DNA of 64,000 nucleotides, taken from NCBI RefSeq assembly GCF_040361435.1, contig NZ_APNL01000004.1, forward strand, positions 1 to 64,000, read 5' to 3'. Under the pieces are notes generated by a model. It searched no databases, was not told the DNA's origin, and was given only the letters and a program-made list of their open reading frames with translations. The DNA is from Salinisphaera sp002433465. Its GTDB lineage: Bacteria > Pseudomonadota > Gammaproteobacteria > Nevskiales > Salinisphaeraceae. The position numbers and the translations under genes were made by a program. Each line of letters begins with the position of its first letter. The first letter of the stretch is position 1. Below are positions 25,497 through 34,538 of the stretch, piece by piece.

Positions 25497-26360
25497 TTGG
25501 CTTCGCATAGTCTGATCATCGGCTGCGGCGACACGGGTGTTCGTGTCGCCGCACGCGCGGTCGCTGCAGGCGATATCGTGACCGGCGTGGTGCGCAGCCC
25601 GGCCAGCGCCGCGAAGGTGCGCGCCGTGGGCGCACATGCGCTGACCCTGGATCTCGACACCGAGCAGCTGGAGCTTCCGGCCTGTGATCGGCTGTTCTAT
25701 TTCGCCCCGCCCCAGCGCGAGGGCGAAACCGATACGCGCATGGCGCGTGTGCTGGCTGCCCTTCACGCTTCGCCGGCCTATACCGTTTATATCAGCACCA
25801 GCGGCGTCTACGGCGATTGCGGCGATGCCTGGGTGGACGAAACCCGGCCGGTGAACGCCGAAAGCGAACGGGCCAAGCGGCGCGTTGACGCCGAGCGTCA
25901 GATGCTCGACTTCTCGCCGCAGGCGCGCGTGCTGCGGGCCCCCGGCATCTACGGGCCGAACCGCCTGCCGGTGGCACGGGTACGCGAGGCCACGCCCATT
26001 CTCAACGATGAAGAGGGTGGCTGGAGCAACCGTATCCATATCGACGATCTGGCCGCTATCGCCTGGCTGGCCGGCACCCGCGTGCTCGACCACAATCTCT
26101 ACAACGCCAGCGATGGCCATCCGACCGGGCTTGGCATCTACTACGACACTCTGGCCGAGATGCTGGGTGTGGCCTCGCCGCCGCGTATTTCCTGGGCCGA
26201 GGCCGAGCAGCGCTTTTCGGCCATGCGGCTGTCGTTTCTGCGCGAATCCCGGCGCTTGAGCAACCAGCGCCTGCTCGACGATACCGGCTACGTGCTCGCC
26301 TTCGCGGATTTTCGCGACGGCCTGGCGGCCAGCCTCAAGGCCGAACCGCCGCTGGATTGA
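25497..26360 (+). CDS. NAD-dependent epimerase/dehydratase-like protein (YeeZ-like)
   Basis: A 287-aa extended short-chain dehydrogenase. The nucleotide loop SLIIGCGDTGVRVAARAVAAG is at the very N-terminus, so the start must be at or near the TTG at 25497, two bases after the hemY stop. Other features: YISTSGVYGD (the Ser and Tyr of the SDR active site), LRAPGIYGPNRLP, and NRIHIDDLAAIAWLA, all typical of the family. The usual catalytic Y-x-x-x-K lysine is not evident, as in YeeZ-like members. The substrate is unknown. The tight spacing suggests it is the last gene of the hem operon. Confidence 0.82.
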   Translation: MASHSLIIGCGDTGVRVAARAVAAGDIVTGVVRSPASAAKVRAVGAHALTLDLDTEQLELPACDRLFYFAPPQREGETDTRMARVLAALHASPAYTVYISTSGVYGDCGDAWVDETRPVNAESERAKRRVDAERQMLDFSPQARVLRAPGIYGPNRLPVARVREATPILNDEEGGWSNRIHIDDLAAIAWLAGTRVLDHNLYNASDGHPTGLGIYYDTLAEMLGVASPPRISWAEAEQRFSAMRLSFLRESRRLSNQRLLDDTGYVLAFADFRDGLAASLKAEPPLD

Positions 26361-26369
26361 ACGCCCGGC

Positions 26370-26834
26370 TCAGCCGCCGGCGCCCACCGTCGGCGCGATC
26401 AACCCGTTTCGATCCAGCCCGGTGGCAAAGCGGGAGATCACCTCGTCCAGGCAGTGCGCGCCGGTGAGGGCGAACACCACGGCGCCGCCGCGGTTTTCTA
26501 TCATCGTCGCGTTGTATAGGAAGCTGGGCATACCGCCACGACAGTTGCCGATGCGATCCTCGGAGAGTGTGAGCCGGTATCGGGCCTGCCGGGCCAGGCT
26601 GTCGTAGGCACGGTTGCGATCGAGCGCGGACGCATCGTATGACATCAGCGCCCAGCCGCGCTCGCGCAGGCTCGCCCGCAGGCGCTCGAGAAGCAGTCCG
26701 TCGCCGGCGGGTACCGCGACCGCCCTCGTGGAAGCGTCGTCAACCGGCGCCGGCAGCGGCGCGCTCGCACAGGCGGTAAGCATGCCGTAAAGCACGATCG
26801 CGAGGGCAGTCAGGGGCGTCTTGCGGGGCTTCAT
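26370..26834 (-). CDS. Putative lipoprotein, function unknown
   Basis: A 154-aa protein with a lipoprotein signal (MKPRKTPLTALAIVLYGM) ending in lipobox L-T-A-C at residues 19-22. The mature part of about 130 residues has a predicted helix (GLLLERLRASLRERGWALMSYDAS) followed by a beta-strand-rich half with two cysteines (GNCRGGMP and TGAHCLDEV), which could form a disulfide in the periplasm. I recognise no family. No strong ribosome site is seen before the ATG at 26834. It lies downstream of the RND operon on the same strand, 170 bp away, and ends 9 bp from the dehydrogenase stop on the other strand. Confidence 0.7.
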   Translation of the reverse strand: MKPRKTPLTALAIVLYGMLTACASAPLPAPVDDASTRAVAVPAGDGLLLERLRASLRERGWALMSYDASALDRNRAYDSLARQARYRLTLSEDRIGNCRGGMPSFLYNATMIENRGGAVVFALTGAHCLDEVISRFATGLDRNGLIAPTVGAGG

Positions 26835-26950
26835 CGGCGGTGGTATCGGGCGGGCTCAGCGCCTCAGGATAACCCTCATCGCCACCGCGCGCAGAAGCGC
26901 ATCGTATCGGCGTGGGAAAAGCGGATGCGCGGCGCTATTGCCGAACGCCA

Positions 26951-26969
26951 CGCGGGCCGTTTGCCCGCG
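26951..26969 (-). terminator. Hairpin after the RND efflux operon
   Basis: A 7-bp perfect GC-rich stem (26951-26957 with 26963-26969), 5-nt loop, in the 170-bp gap after the RND pump gene. It has no T-run, so it is only a possible terminator. Confidence 0.4.
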
Positions 26970-27004
26970 CTATCAACACCCCGAAACGGTCTTTTCATGC
27001 CGGC

Positions 27005-30000
27005 TCAGGCGCCTGCTTCGGGTTCGCGCCGCGACAGCAGGCCGCGCAGGTCTTCCACGATCACGTAAAAGCAGGGCACCAGTACCAGGGTGATGGCGGT
27101 CGCGAACAGAATGCCGAAGCCCAGCGAGATCGCCATCGGAATCATGAAGCGTGCCTGCAGGGACGTTTCGAAGATCATCGGCGCCAGACCACCGAAGGTG
27201 GTCAGCGTGGTCAACAAGATCGGGCGAAAGCGGCGAACCGCGGCCAGACGCACGGCGTTGGCCGGACTTTCTCCGCTGTTGCGTAGCGTATTGGCATAGT
27301 GGATGAGCACCAGCGAATCGTTGACCACCACGCCGGCCAGCGCCAGCACGCCCATGAGGCTGACCACCGATAGCGAATAGCCCATGATTTCGTGGCCGAG
27401 AATGGCCCCCACCACCGCGAACGGAATGGCGATCATCACGATGATGGGCTGCAGATAGCTCGCAAAGGGGATCGCCAGCAGCATGTAGATGCCGGCCATC
27501 GAGAAGACGAAGCCCACGAACAGCGCATGCACCGAGTCGGCCGTGTCTTGCTGGCGGCCGGAATAGCCGTAGCTCAGACCCGGATAGTCCTGGGCGAGCT
27601 GCGGCAGGGTTTCGGCGTTGAGGGTCTGGGTGATACGGCTGGTGGCATCGAAGGGGGTGACGTTGGCGGTGACTTCGATACTGCGCCGGCCGTCGCGGCG
27701 GGTGATCTGGGTGAAGGCGCGGTCGTAGTCGATATCGGCGATCTGGGCCAGCGGCACGTAGGTATTGTCGGGCGTGCGGATCAACAGATTGCGAATCGAG
27801 GCTGCGCTGTCGCGCTCGGACTCGGGCAGGGTCACCATGATCTTGACTTCGTTACGCCCCTGGAGCTGGCGTAGTGCCTCGGCGCCATAGAAGGCAGCGC
27901 GTACCTGGGCGCCCACGCTGGCGTTGGTCAGGCCCAGGGAGCGGCCGGCATCGTTGAGGGTGAAGCTGATCTGATTCTTGCCCTCGGCCACGCCGCTGTC
28001 GATATCGTGGGTACCGGCGAATTCGCCCAGCCGTGTGGCCAGCGCTTCGGCCGCGCGATCCAGCGTATCGGTGTCGCGATGCGACAGTTCCACGGTAATG
28101 GCCTTGCCGGCGCCGGGCCCACCGGCATCGGACTGGAACTGGGCCGACTGCAGGCCGGCGATATCGCCGAGCTGTTCGCGCCAGGCGGTAGTGAAGGCCG
28201 AGGTGCTGATCGGGCGTATGTCCGCTGGTTGCAGGTAAACGCGCATTTCCACCACGTTTTCCTTGATGGTGGCGAACACGCCGGTGGCCAGGTCGCCGCC
28301 CCCGTTGTCGGCGATCACCTGTTCTGCCGCCGCTTCGAGGCGGTCGCGGGTGGCCTGTACGCGATCCATGGGGCTGCCATAGGGCAGGGTCAGCGTGGCC
28401 TGGGCGCGATCGGATTCCACCTTGGGCATGAGCGCGAAGCCCATGCGGCCCGAAAACGCCCAGGCCAGCACGATCAGCAGCACGGCGACACCGAGTGCCG
28501 ACGTGACGTAGCGATGCACAACGAGCCGTGAGGCCAGCGGCGCATAGTAATCGCTCACGAAACGCGAAAAGCCGCGCGAGAACGCCTGCTGGCGGGTATG
28601 GATGGCGGCCGACAGGCGATTGCGCCGGCCCTTGCGTTCGTGGGCCAGATGCGCGGGCATGATGAACAGTGCCTCGACCCAGGAGACGAGGAAGACGGTA
28701 ATTACCACCAGCGGAATCACGCCGAAGAGCTTGCCGAGAAAGCCGGGCACCAGCAGCAGCGGCAGAAACGCCACCACGTTGGTGAGAATCGAGAACGAAA
28801 TCGGCATGGCCACATCGCGCGCGCCGGCGATCGCAGCCTGCATGACGCTGGCCCCGCGTTCGCGATGTTCGTAGATGTTCTCGCCGGCCACGATGGCATC
28901 GTCCACCACGATGCCGAGCGCGATGATGAAGGCGAACATCGAGATCATGTTGATGGTCACGCCCATCAAAGGCAGGAACAAGAACGCGCCGAGAAAGGCG
29001 GTGGGAATGCCCATGGTCACCCAGAACGCCAGACGGATCTCCAGAAACAGGCTGAGCACGCCCAGTACCAGCACCAGGCCCATGAATGCGTTCTTGAGCA
29101 GCAGTTCGAGGCGCTGCTGATAGATTTCGGAGCTGTCGCCGTTGATGGCGTAGTGCAGCGAGGGCGGCAGGTCGGTTTCCAGCTCGGCCATCACCTTGCG
29201 CGTGGCCTGCGAGACCGAAATGGGCGTCTGCTTGGCCACGCGATAGACCGCGATCCCGATCGAGCGGGCGCCGTCGTAGGTGGCTTCGGTCTTGCTGTCT
29301 TCGAAGCCGTTGTTCACGGTGGCCACATCGCCCAGCCGTACCACCGTGCCTTCGGGCGTGGTCAGCAGCGGGATGCGTTCGAATTCGCTGGCGGAATCAC
29401 GTCGGCCCTTGAGCCGCAGTAGAACCTCGCCCGAGGCGGTATCGGCACTGCCACCGGCCACGTCCACCGCCGAGGCGGCCACGGTATCGGCGACGTCTCC
29501 CAGCGTGAGCCCGAAACTGCGCAGGCGCTCCTGGGAAATGGCGACACGGATCACGTAATCACGCGCGCCTTCGAGCTCTACCTGGGTGATGTCCGGCGAT
29601 TGCAGCAAACGGTCGCGTACTTCTTCGGCATAGGAACGCAGCGCGTTTTCGCTGACATCGCCGTAGAGCTGAACATCGAGCACGTCGCGCTGGTGGTCCG
29701 ACAGCGAGATCACCGGTTTTTCGGCATCGTCGGGGAAGGTGGTGACCTGGCTGATCGCCTGTTGCACGTCCTGGAACACGGCCTGGCCGTCGGCCGATTC
29801 GGACAGTTCCAGTTGAACCGTGGCACCGCCTTCGGCCGCCGTGGCGGTCATTTCGTCGATGCCGGAGACGTCGCGCACCTTTTCTTCGATGGCGAGCACG
29901 ATATTCTGTTCGACCTGCTCGGGGGTGGCGCCCGGATAAGACACCGATACCGTGACCATGTCGAGGCTGAATTCGGGGAAGACCTCCTGCTTGATGAGCG

Positions 30001-30106
30001 TGGTCATCAGCAGGCCGCCGGCCAGCAGTACGAGCATCAGCAGATTCGGCGTGACCCGATTGGCGACCATCCAGGCCATCGGGCCGCGGCGCGGACTCTC
30101 GCTCAC
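27005..30106 (-). CDS. RND efflux pump, inner-membrane transporter (HAE family)
   Basis: A 1033-aa proton-driven exporter of the AcrB/MexB/CusA superfamily. TM1 is at about 14-34 (RVTPNLLMLVLLAGGLLMTTLI); a first large periplasmic loop follows (VSVSYPGATPEQVEQNIVLAIEEKVRDV); TM2-6 lie at about 340-480 with the proton-relay block GIVVDDAIVAGENIYEHRE in TM4; a second periplasmic loop is at about 560-850; TM8-12 are in the last 180 residues with VVNDSLVLIHYANTLRNSG. The sequence type fits the hydrophobe/amphiphile subgroup more than metal exporters. The start overlaps the adaptor gene by 4 bp; with adaptor and outer-membrane factor upstream this forms a complete tripartite pump. The substrate is unknown. 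Confidence 0.93.
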   Translation of the reverse strand: MSESPRRGPMAWMVANRVTPNLLMLVLLAGGLLMTTLIKQEVFPEFSLDMVTVSVSYPGATPEQVEQNIVLAIEEKVRDVSGIDEMTATAAEGGATVQLELSESADGQAVFQDVQQAISQVTTFPDDAEKPVISLSDHQRDVLDVQLYGDVSENALRSYAEEVRDRLLQSPDITQVELEGARDYVIRVAISQERLRSFGLTLGDVADTVAASAVDVAGGSADTASGEVLLRLKGRRDSASEFERIPLLTTPEGTVVRLGDVATVNNGFEDSKTEATYDGARSIGIAVYRVAKQTPISVSQATRKVMAELETDLPPSLHYAINGDSSEIYQQRLELLLKNAFMGLVLVLGVLSLFLEIRLAFWVTMGIPTAFLGAFLFLPLMGVTINMISMFAFIIALGIVVDDAIVAGENIYEHRERGASVMQAAIAGARDVAMPISFSILTNVVAFLPLLLVPGFLGKLFGVIPLVVITVFLVSWVEALFIMPAHLAHERKGRRNRLSAAIHTRQQAFSRGFSRFVSDYYAPLASRLVVHRYVTSALGVAVLLIVLAWAFSGRMGFALMPKVESDRAQATLTLPYGSPMDRVQATRDRLEAAAEQVIADNGGGDLATGVFATIKENVVEMRVYLQPADIRPISTSAFTTAWREQLGDIAGLQSAQFQSDAGGPGAGKAITVELSHRDTDTLDRAAEALATRLGEFAGTHDIDSGVAEGKNQISFTLNDAGRSLGLTNASVGAQVRAAFYGAEALRQLQGRNEVKIMVTLPESERDSAASIRNLLIRTPDNTYVPLAQIADIDYDRAFTQITRRDGRRSIEVTANVTPFDATSRITQTLNAETLPQLAQDYPGLSYGYSGRQQDTADSVHALFVGFVFSMAGIYMLLAIPFASYLQPIIVMIAIPFAVVGAILGHEIMGYSLSVVSLMGVLALAGVVVNDSLVLIHYANTLRNSGESPANAVRLAAVRRFRPILLTTLTTFGGLAPMIFETSLQARFMIPMAISLGFGILFATAITLVLVPCFYVIVEDLRGLLSRREPEAGA

Positions 30107-31482
30107 GAGTTCGGCTCCGTCGTTGCCGCGGCCACTTGACGTGTGTCGGCCCGCGCGCTAGCCGGGCTGGACGTAATCTCCTCCGGTGGGCCGCTCAGGC
30201 GCAGTCCCTGCGGCCGCTGCTTGCCGGTCATGGCCGCGGCTTCGGCTTCGTCGTCGCCCGGGTCGCCTGCGTCATCCGGGTTGGCGGGTGTTGTCGCCGT
30301 ACTCGAGTCGACCCGGATGGGCATACCCTGGATGGGCGCGGTCAGTTCGCTGGTGATCACGGCATCGCCCGGTTCCAGCCCGGCCGAGACAACCGTCTGA
30401 TTGGCGTCGCGATAGAGAATGTCGACGCTGCGGATATCCAGGCGGTTGTCGTTGCTCATCACCCAGACGTTGTTGTTCTCGTGTACGAAGGCCGAGTCGA
30501 TGAGCACGCTGTCGGCCGGCAGCCGCGCTTCCAGCGCGGCCCGTACATAGGCGCCGATCAGAAGGCGCGTGTCGGCAGGCGTGTTGTCGCCCAGCGGGTC
30601 GGGCACCTGCAGCAGCACCCGCGCCATGCGCCCCGAGGTTTCCAATGCCGGCTGGATACGCAGCACTTCGGCGGGCAGGAAGGCGTCCGCGCCCCAGCCG
30701 TCGGGATAAAAGATCTGCGCCGAGGTACCCGCACGCTCGGCGTCGGCGGCATGAATGAAGCGCAGCTGATCGACCGGCACCGATACATCGACCCAGTAGG
30801 TATCGGTCGCGGCCAGGGTGGCGATGCTGTCGCTGGTGGTCACCACATCACCGATCGAGGCGCTGCGTTCGGTGACGATGCCGTCGAAGGGCGCCCGCAC
30901 CTTGGTACGGTCCAGATCGAGCTGGGCCTGTTCGACCGCCGTACGGGCGGCTTCGACGTCGGCCTGGGCCTGTTCGAGCTGGGGCCCGCGCAGGGCCAGG
31001 TCGCGCTCGTCGGCGCTGACGTCGCTGCCCACCAGGGCCAGCTCGCGCTTGGCCACGGCCTGCTGGCCCTGTTCCACGCGCAGCGCGGCCTTTGCATTGG
31101 CCAGATCAGTGCGCGCGCTATTGAGCGCGAGCTGGTAATCGGCCTCGTCGATACGAGCCAGTACCTCGGATTTATTAAAGCGTGTGCCCGGCGCGAGCTT
31201 GTCGGTCAGCGCGACGATCTGGCCCGACACCCGCGGACGCAGTGTGGTTGAATCGGCCGCCTGCACGGTGCCGTTGGCCGAGAAATCCAGGGTCGTCGGC
31301 GCCGCTTCGGCCGGTGTGACCGTAACCAGCCGGGCCTGGCGCTCGCGCGGCGTGGCCTTGGGCGCGCTCGGTGTGCTGGTGAGCACGATGAAGGCGATGA
31401 CGACGCCTGCCACCAGCACCAGAACGGGCAGGGCAATCCATAGCAGTCGCGGCAACGTGCGCCGGGGTGGTTCGCTGTTCAT
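30103..31482 (-). CDS. RND efflux periplasmic adaptor (membrane fusion protein)
   Basis: A 459-aa adaptor. One N-terminal membrane anchor (LLWIALPVLVLVAGVVIAFIVL), then the two half-lipoyl parts (VSGQIVALTDKLAPGTRFNKSEVLARIDEADYQ and VRAPFDGIVTERSASIGDVVTTSD) flanking an alpha-hairpin (about 120-190, Ala/Glu/Gln-rich coil), a beta-barrel (YWVDVSVPVDQLRFI) and a membrane-proximal domain. The C-terminus carries an unusual 70-residue polar tail rich in Thr, Ala, Asp and Pro beyond the normal end of the fold. The gene overlaps both neighbours by 4 bp, so all three pump genes are translationally coupled. Confidence 0.92.
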   Translation of the reverse strand: MNSEPPRRTLPRLLWIALPVLVLVAGVVIAFIVLTSTPSAPKATPRERQARLVTVTPAEAAPTTLDFSANGTVQAADSTTLRPRVSGQIVALTDKLAPGTRFNKSEVLARIDEADYQLALNSARTDLANAKAALRVEQGQQAVAKRELALVGSDVSADERDLALRGPQLEQAQADVEAARTAVEQAQLDLDRTKVRAPFDGIVTERSASIGDVVTTSDSIATLAATDTYWVDVSVPVDQLRFIHAADAERAGTSAQIFYPDGWGADAFLPAEVLRIQPALETSGRMARVLLQVPDPLGDNTPADTRLLIGAYVRAALEARLPADSVLIDSAFVHENNNVWVMSNDNRLDIRSVDILYRDANQTVVSAGLEPGDAVITSELTAPIQGMPIRVDSSTATTPANPDDAGDPGDDEAEAAAMTGKQRPQGLRLSGPPEEITSSPASARADTRQVAAATTEPNS

Positions 31483-32951
31483 GGGCGGTCTTCGGTTTGC
31501 GCGGCGTCCAGCGGGATGCGGGGATTATCGATGCCCGCGTCGGGCAGGCTGTCGATATCGCCGGCGAGCGCGCGATAGAGGTTGATACGGTAATCGATCA
31601 GCTGGCGACGAGCGGCCAGATAGTCCACCTGCAGGTTCTGGCGGGTGAGCAGGGCATCGAGCACGTCGAGATAGTCGGTGGCGCCGCGCAGGTAACGCAG
31701 GCGCAGATTGGCCACGCTCTCGCGCGACAGGCGCAGCTGTTCGTCGAGGCGCTGCAGATAGCGCTTCTGGCGGTACTCGTTGGTCAGCGCATCCTCGGTT
31801 TCCTGCAACGCTTCGAGCATGCTCTGCTGGTAATCGGCGACTTCCTCGGCGACCACGGCCCGGCTGCGATCGACCTCGGCCGCGCGCGAGCCGGCATCGA
31901 ATATCGGCTGGGTGAGATTGGCCGCCAGCTGGGTAATCCAGTTGGAAAACAGATCGCCGGAATCGTTGGTCGCCGATACGCTCGCCGACAGCGACAGCTG
32001 TGGATAGCGATTGGCCACGGCCACCGCGACCCGCCGATCAGCCGCGGCCAGCGAATAGAATTGCTGGCGCACATCCGGCCGGCGCATGAGCGCGGCGGCG
32101 GGCACGCCGGTGTCCGGCAGGGCGGGCAGTTCGATGAGATCGCCTTCGGGTATGTCCAGGTCTTTAGGCGCGACGCCCACCAGCGTGGCCAGGGCGTGTT
32201 CGAGTACCGCTTCGCTGGCCTGGGCCTGCTCGAGCTGGCCGCGTACCGACTCCACGGCCTGGCGCTGGCGTAGGACGTCGGCGGCCTGGCTCTGGCCGTA
32301 CTTGAAGGCATAGGTGGTCAGGTCGAGCACGTCGCGATTGGTCTGAATCTGGCTTTCCAGCAGCGCGATACGCGCACGCAGTTCCTGCAGCTGATACCAG
32401 TTGCTGGCCAGATCGGCGGTGAGCGTGATGGCAGCCGCCTGGTAGTCGGCCGCGGTCGCGCGGGCATCGAACAGGGCCGCGCTGCGCGCATTGCGCAGCC
32501 GCCCCCACAGATCGAGTTCATAGGCCGCCGAAAATTGCAGGGTCCGCGTTTCGCTCCAGTTCGAGCCGCTCTGGTCGAGCACGATCCCGTTGTTGCCGGC
32601 AGTGCTGCCGCTCACGCTCGCGCCGTTGTTCGACCGCCGCGTGCCGCTTTGTTCGAAGCTCGCATCCACGCTCGGGAACAGGTCGGCATTGGCGCTGGCG
32701 AGCGTGGCCCGGGCCTGTTCGACACGGGCATAGGTCGAGGCCAGGCTGAAGTTGTTGCCCAGCGCGCGTTCGACCAGCGTATTCAGCCCCGGATCGTGGA
32801 AGGCGGTCCACCAGCGGCTATCCGTGGCTGCTTCGCCGCTGGCGCCAAACCGGGCCGGCATCTCGAATGCCGGTTCGGCCAGTTCGTCGAGCGGCGTCGT
32901 CGCACAGCCGGCGAACGCCAGGCACAGGCAGGCAAGAGCGGCAAAACGCAT
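31479..32951 (-). CDS. Outer-membrane efflux lipoprotein (NodT/OprM family)
   Basis: A 490-aa TolC-like channel with a lipoprotein signal (MRFAALACLCLAFAGC, lipobox A-F-A-G-C). Two repeated OEP domains are visible: the first half with RWWTAFHDPGLNTLVERAL and NNFSLASTYARVEQARATL, and a second with PDVRQQFYSLAAADRRVAVAVANRYPQLSLSAS. These form the trimeric beta-barrel and alpha-barrel tunnel. The ATG at 32951 is chosen because it places the lipobox at the usual distance; a GTG at 32969 is also in frame. It is the first gene of the three-gene pump operon. Confidence 0.9.
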   Translation of the reverse strand: MRFAALACLCLAFAGCATTPLDELAEPAFEMPARFGASGEAATDSRWWTAFHDPGLNTLVERALGNNFSLASTYARVEQARATLASANADLFPSVDASFEQSGTRRSNNGASVSGSTAGNNGIVLDQSGSNWSETRTLQFSAAYELDLWGRLRNARSAALFDARATAADYQAAAITLTADLASNWYQLQELRARIALLESQIQTNRDVLDLTTYAFKYGQSQAADVLRQRQAVESVRGQLEQAQASEAVLEHALATLVGVAPKDLDIPEGDLIELPALPDTGVPAAALMRRPDVRQQFYSLAAADRRVAVAVANRYPQLSLSASVSATNDSGDLFSNWITQLAANLTQPIFDAGSRAAEVDRSRAVVAEEVADYQQSMLEALQETEDALTNEYRQKRYLQRLDEQLRLSRESVANLRLRYLRGATDYLDVLDALLTRQNLQVDYLAARRQLIDYRINLYRALAGDIDSLPDAGIDNPRIPLDAAQTEDRP

Positions 32952-32999
32952 GGGCGACGACAGGATCACGGGAATCGGCTACTCATTCTAACGGCTGTG

Positions 33000-33030
33000 A
33001 AAAGCCCGCCGGCACGAACGCCGACGGGCA
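33000..33030 (-). terminator. Rho-independent terminator of the EF-hand gene
   Basis: On the minus strand a 10-bp stem with one G-U pair (33030-33021 with 33014-33005), 6-nt loop, followed by five T residues. It lies 51 bp beyond the stop of the EF-hand gene and separates it from the efflux operon. Confidence 0.8.
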
Positions 33031-33081
33031 GGCGAGACGGCCCGGGCTCGCCGGGCGGGCAGCGGGCCGTCGTTGCGGACG

Positions 33082-33603
33082 TTACGGCGAACGCTTGTCG
33101 TGTTCCTGTGCCATACGGTCGTGGTGGCGCTGCATGGCCTGCTTGAACTCTTCCCGTGACACGAGGCCGTCGCCGTCGCTGTCCATTTTCTTGAACATAT
33201 CGTCGCGCTTGCCGTGGTTTTTCGGCTTATCGGCGCCGTTTTCGGCGTGCTTCGGCTTGTCGCCGCCGTGCTTGCCGTGCTGCGGCGGGCGGGCTTCGTT
33301 TGCGTCCAGGCTGCCGTCGCCGTTGGCATCCATGCGCTCGAACATGCGCTCGGCGCGCTGCTGGGCCTGGGCCATGAACTCGTCCTTGTCGATCTGGCCA
33401 TCGCCGTTGGTATCGGCAGCATCGAAGCGCAGTTTGGCCATGGCTTGGCGCATGTTCGACAGTTCCTGCTGGCTCAGACTGCCGTTGCCATCGGCATCGA
33501 GCGCGTCGAACAGCTTGTCGGGATCGTGCATGGGCTTGGCATGGGCGCTGGCGATGCCGACCAGGCCGGCGGTGAGGGCGGTCATGAGAATACGGTGTTT
33601 CAT
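33082..33603 (-). CDS. Exported four-EF-hand calcium-binding protein
   Basis: A 173-aa protein with a signal peptide (MKHRILMTALTAGLVGIASAHA, likely cut after AHA), so it should be periplasmic. Four canonical 12-residue EF-hand loops are visible: DADGNGSLSQQE, DTNGDGQIDKDE, DANGDGSLDANE and DSDGDGLVSREE, each with acidic residues at positions 1, 3, 5 and 12. A His/Lys/Gly-rich linker (HGKHGGDKPKHAENGADKPK) lies between loops 3 and 4 and might bind metal. AAAAGGAG precedes the ATG. It is divergent from the OmpR-type regulator gene; a role in calcium or metal sensing together with that pair is an inference. Confidence 0.9.
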   Translation of the reverse strand: MKHRILMTALTAGLVGIASAHAKPMHDPDKLFDALDADGNGSLSQQELSNMRQAMAKLRFDAADTNGDGQIDKDEFMAQAQQRAERMFERMDANGDGSLDANEARPPQHGKHGGDKPKHAENGADKPKNHGKRDDMFKKMDSDGDGLVSREEFKQAMQRHHDRMAQEHDKRSP

Positions 33604-33671
33604 GGATGTCTCCTTTTGGGGGCGATACGGGCCGTGCTGGCCCTGTCTCGAACGCCATTAACGCGCACAAA

Positions 33672-33720
33672 TGTCGTGCAAATCTGTCGGCAGGCGATGA
33701 ATTTGTCGCAAAGTGTGTCG
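33672..33720. promoter_or_regulatory. Direct TGTCG repeats in the divergent control region
   Basis: Four copies of TGTCG start at 33672, 33685, 33704 and 33716 in the 212-bp gap between the EF-hand gene and the response regulator gene. They form two pairs with spacings of 13 and 12 bp, about one DNA turn apart, each within A/T-richer sequence. Tandem sites of this type are common for OmpR-class regulators. Binding is inferred. Confidence 0.4.
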
Positions 33721-33815
33721 AGCCCCTGGCCCTGGCAGAGCTCGATACAACGGCCGCGTAAACCCCCCCCGGATGGCAGGTTATATTGGCCCGGCCATTC
33801 GTTCACGAGCCCGTC

Positions 33816-34538
33816 ATGGCCGAGCCGCAGCCGCATATTCTCGTTGTCGACGATCATCGCGATATTCGCGATTCGCTGACCCGCTATCTGCGCGATCACG
33901 GCTTTCGCATATCCGCGGCGGCCGATGCGGCCGCGGCGCGGCGGCTGGTGCGTGAATCGGCCTTCGATCTGGTCGTGCTGGATATCATGATGCCCGGCGA
34001 GGACGGCCTGAGCCTGTGTCGCTGGCTGGGCGAAACCCACGACATCCCCATCGTGCTGCTGACTGCCGTGGCCGACGAAACGGACCGCATCATCGGCCTG
34101 GAAATGGGCGCGGACGACTATGTCACCAAGCCGTTCTCGCCGCGGGAGCTGCTCGCGCGCATTCGCGCGGTGCTGCGGCGGGCCACGGCGCTGCCGACCC
34201 AGCGCAACCAGCCCGAGCGCAGCGCCGTACGCTTCGATCGCTGGACCTTCCATACCGCGCAACAGGAGCTGGTCGACGAAGACGGCGTGGCCGTGGCCCT
34301 GTCCACCGGCGAATACCGGCTGCTGCTGGCGTTTGTGCGCCACCCCAATCACGTGCTCTCGCGCGACCAGCTGCTGGATTTGACGCAGGGCAAGGACGCC
34401 CAGGTGTTCGATCGCAGTATCGACAATCAGGTCAGCCGGCTGCGCCGCAAGGTCGAGCTCGACCCGGCCAATCCGCGCCTGATTCTTACCGTCTGGGGCG
34501 GGGGCTATCGCTTCGCCGCCGCCTGCAAGGCGGCCTGA
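33816..34538 (+). CDS. OmpR-family response regulator
   Basis: A 240-aa regulator. Receiver domain: VVDDHRD (10-16), phosphoacceptor Asp56 (LVVLDIMMPGEDG) and Lys105 (VTKPFSPRELLARI). The winged-helix DNA-binding domain covers about 145-238 (TGEYRLLLAFVRHPNHVLSRDQLLDL, RSIDNQVSRLRRKVE, TVWGGGYRFA). The ATG at 33816 is preferred over an earlier in-frame ATG at 33786 because the receiver fold begins a few residues later. The kinase gene follows directly (stop TGA adjacent to ATG), so both proteins are made from one mRNA. Confidence 0.92.
   Translation: MAEPQPHILVVDDHRDIRDSLTRYLRDHGFRISAAADAAAARRLVRESAFDLVVLDIMMPGEDGLSLCRWLGETHDIPIVLLTAVADETDRIIGLEMGADDYVTKPFSPRELLARIRAVLRRATALPTQRNQPERSAVRFDRWTFHTAQQELVDEDGVAVALSTGEYRLLLAFVRHPNHVLSRDQLLDLTQGKDAQVFDRSIDNQVSRLRRKVELDPANPRLILTVWGGGYRFAAACKAA

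Noticed and set aside
33763..33770. Run of eight C residues before the OmpR-type gene.
   Set aside because: Could be a slippery tract, but it is outside the coding sequence and no phase-variable frame is evident; a nine-C run at 42844-42852 is likewise non-coding.
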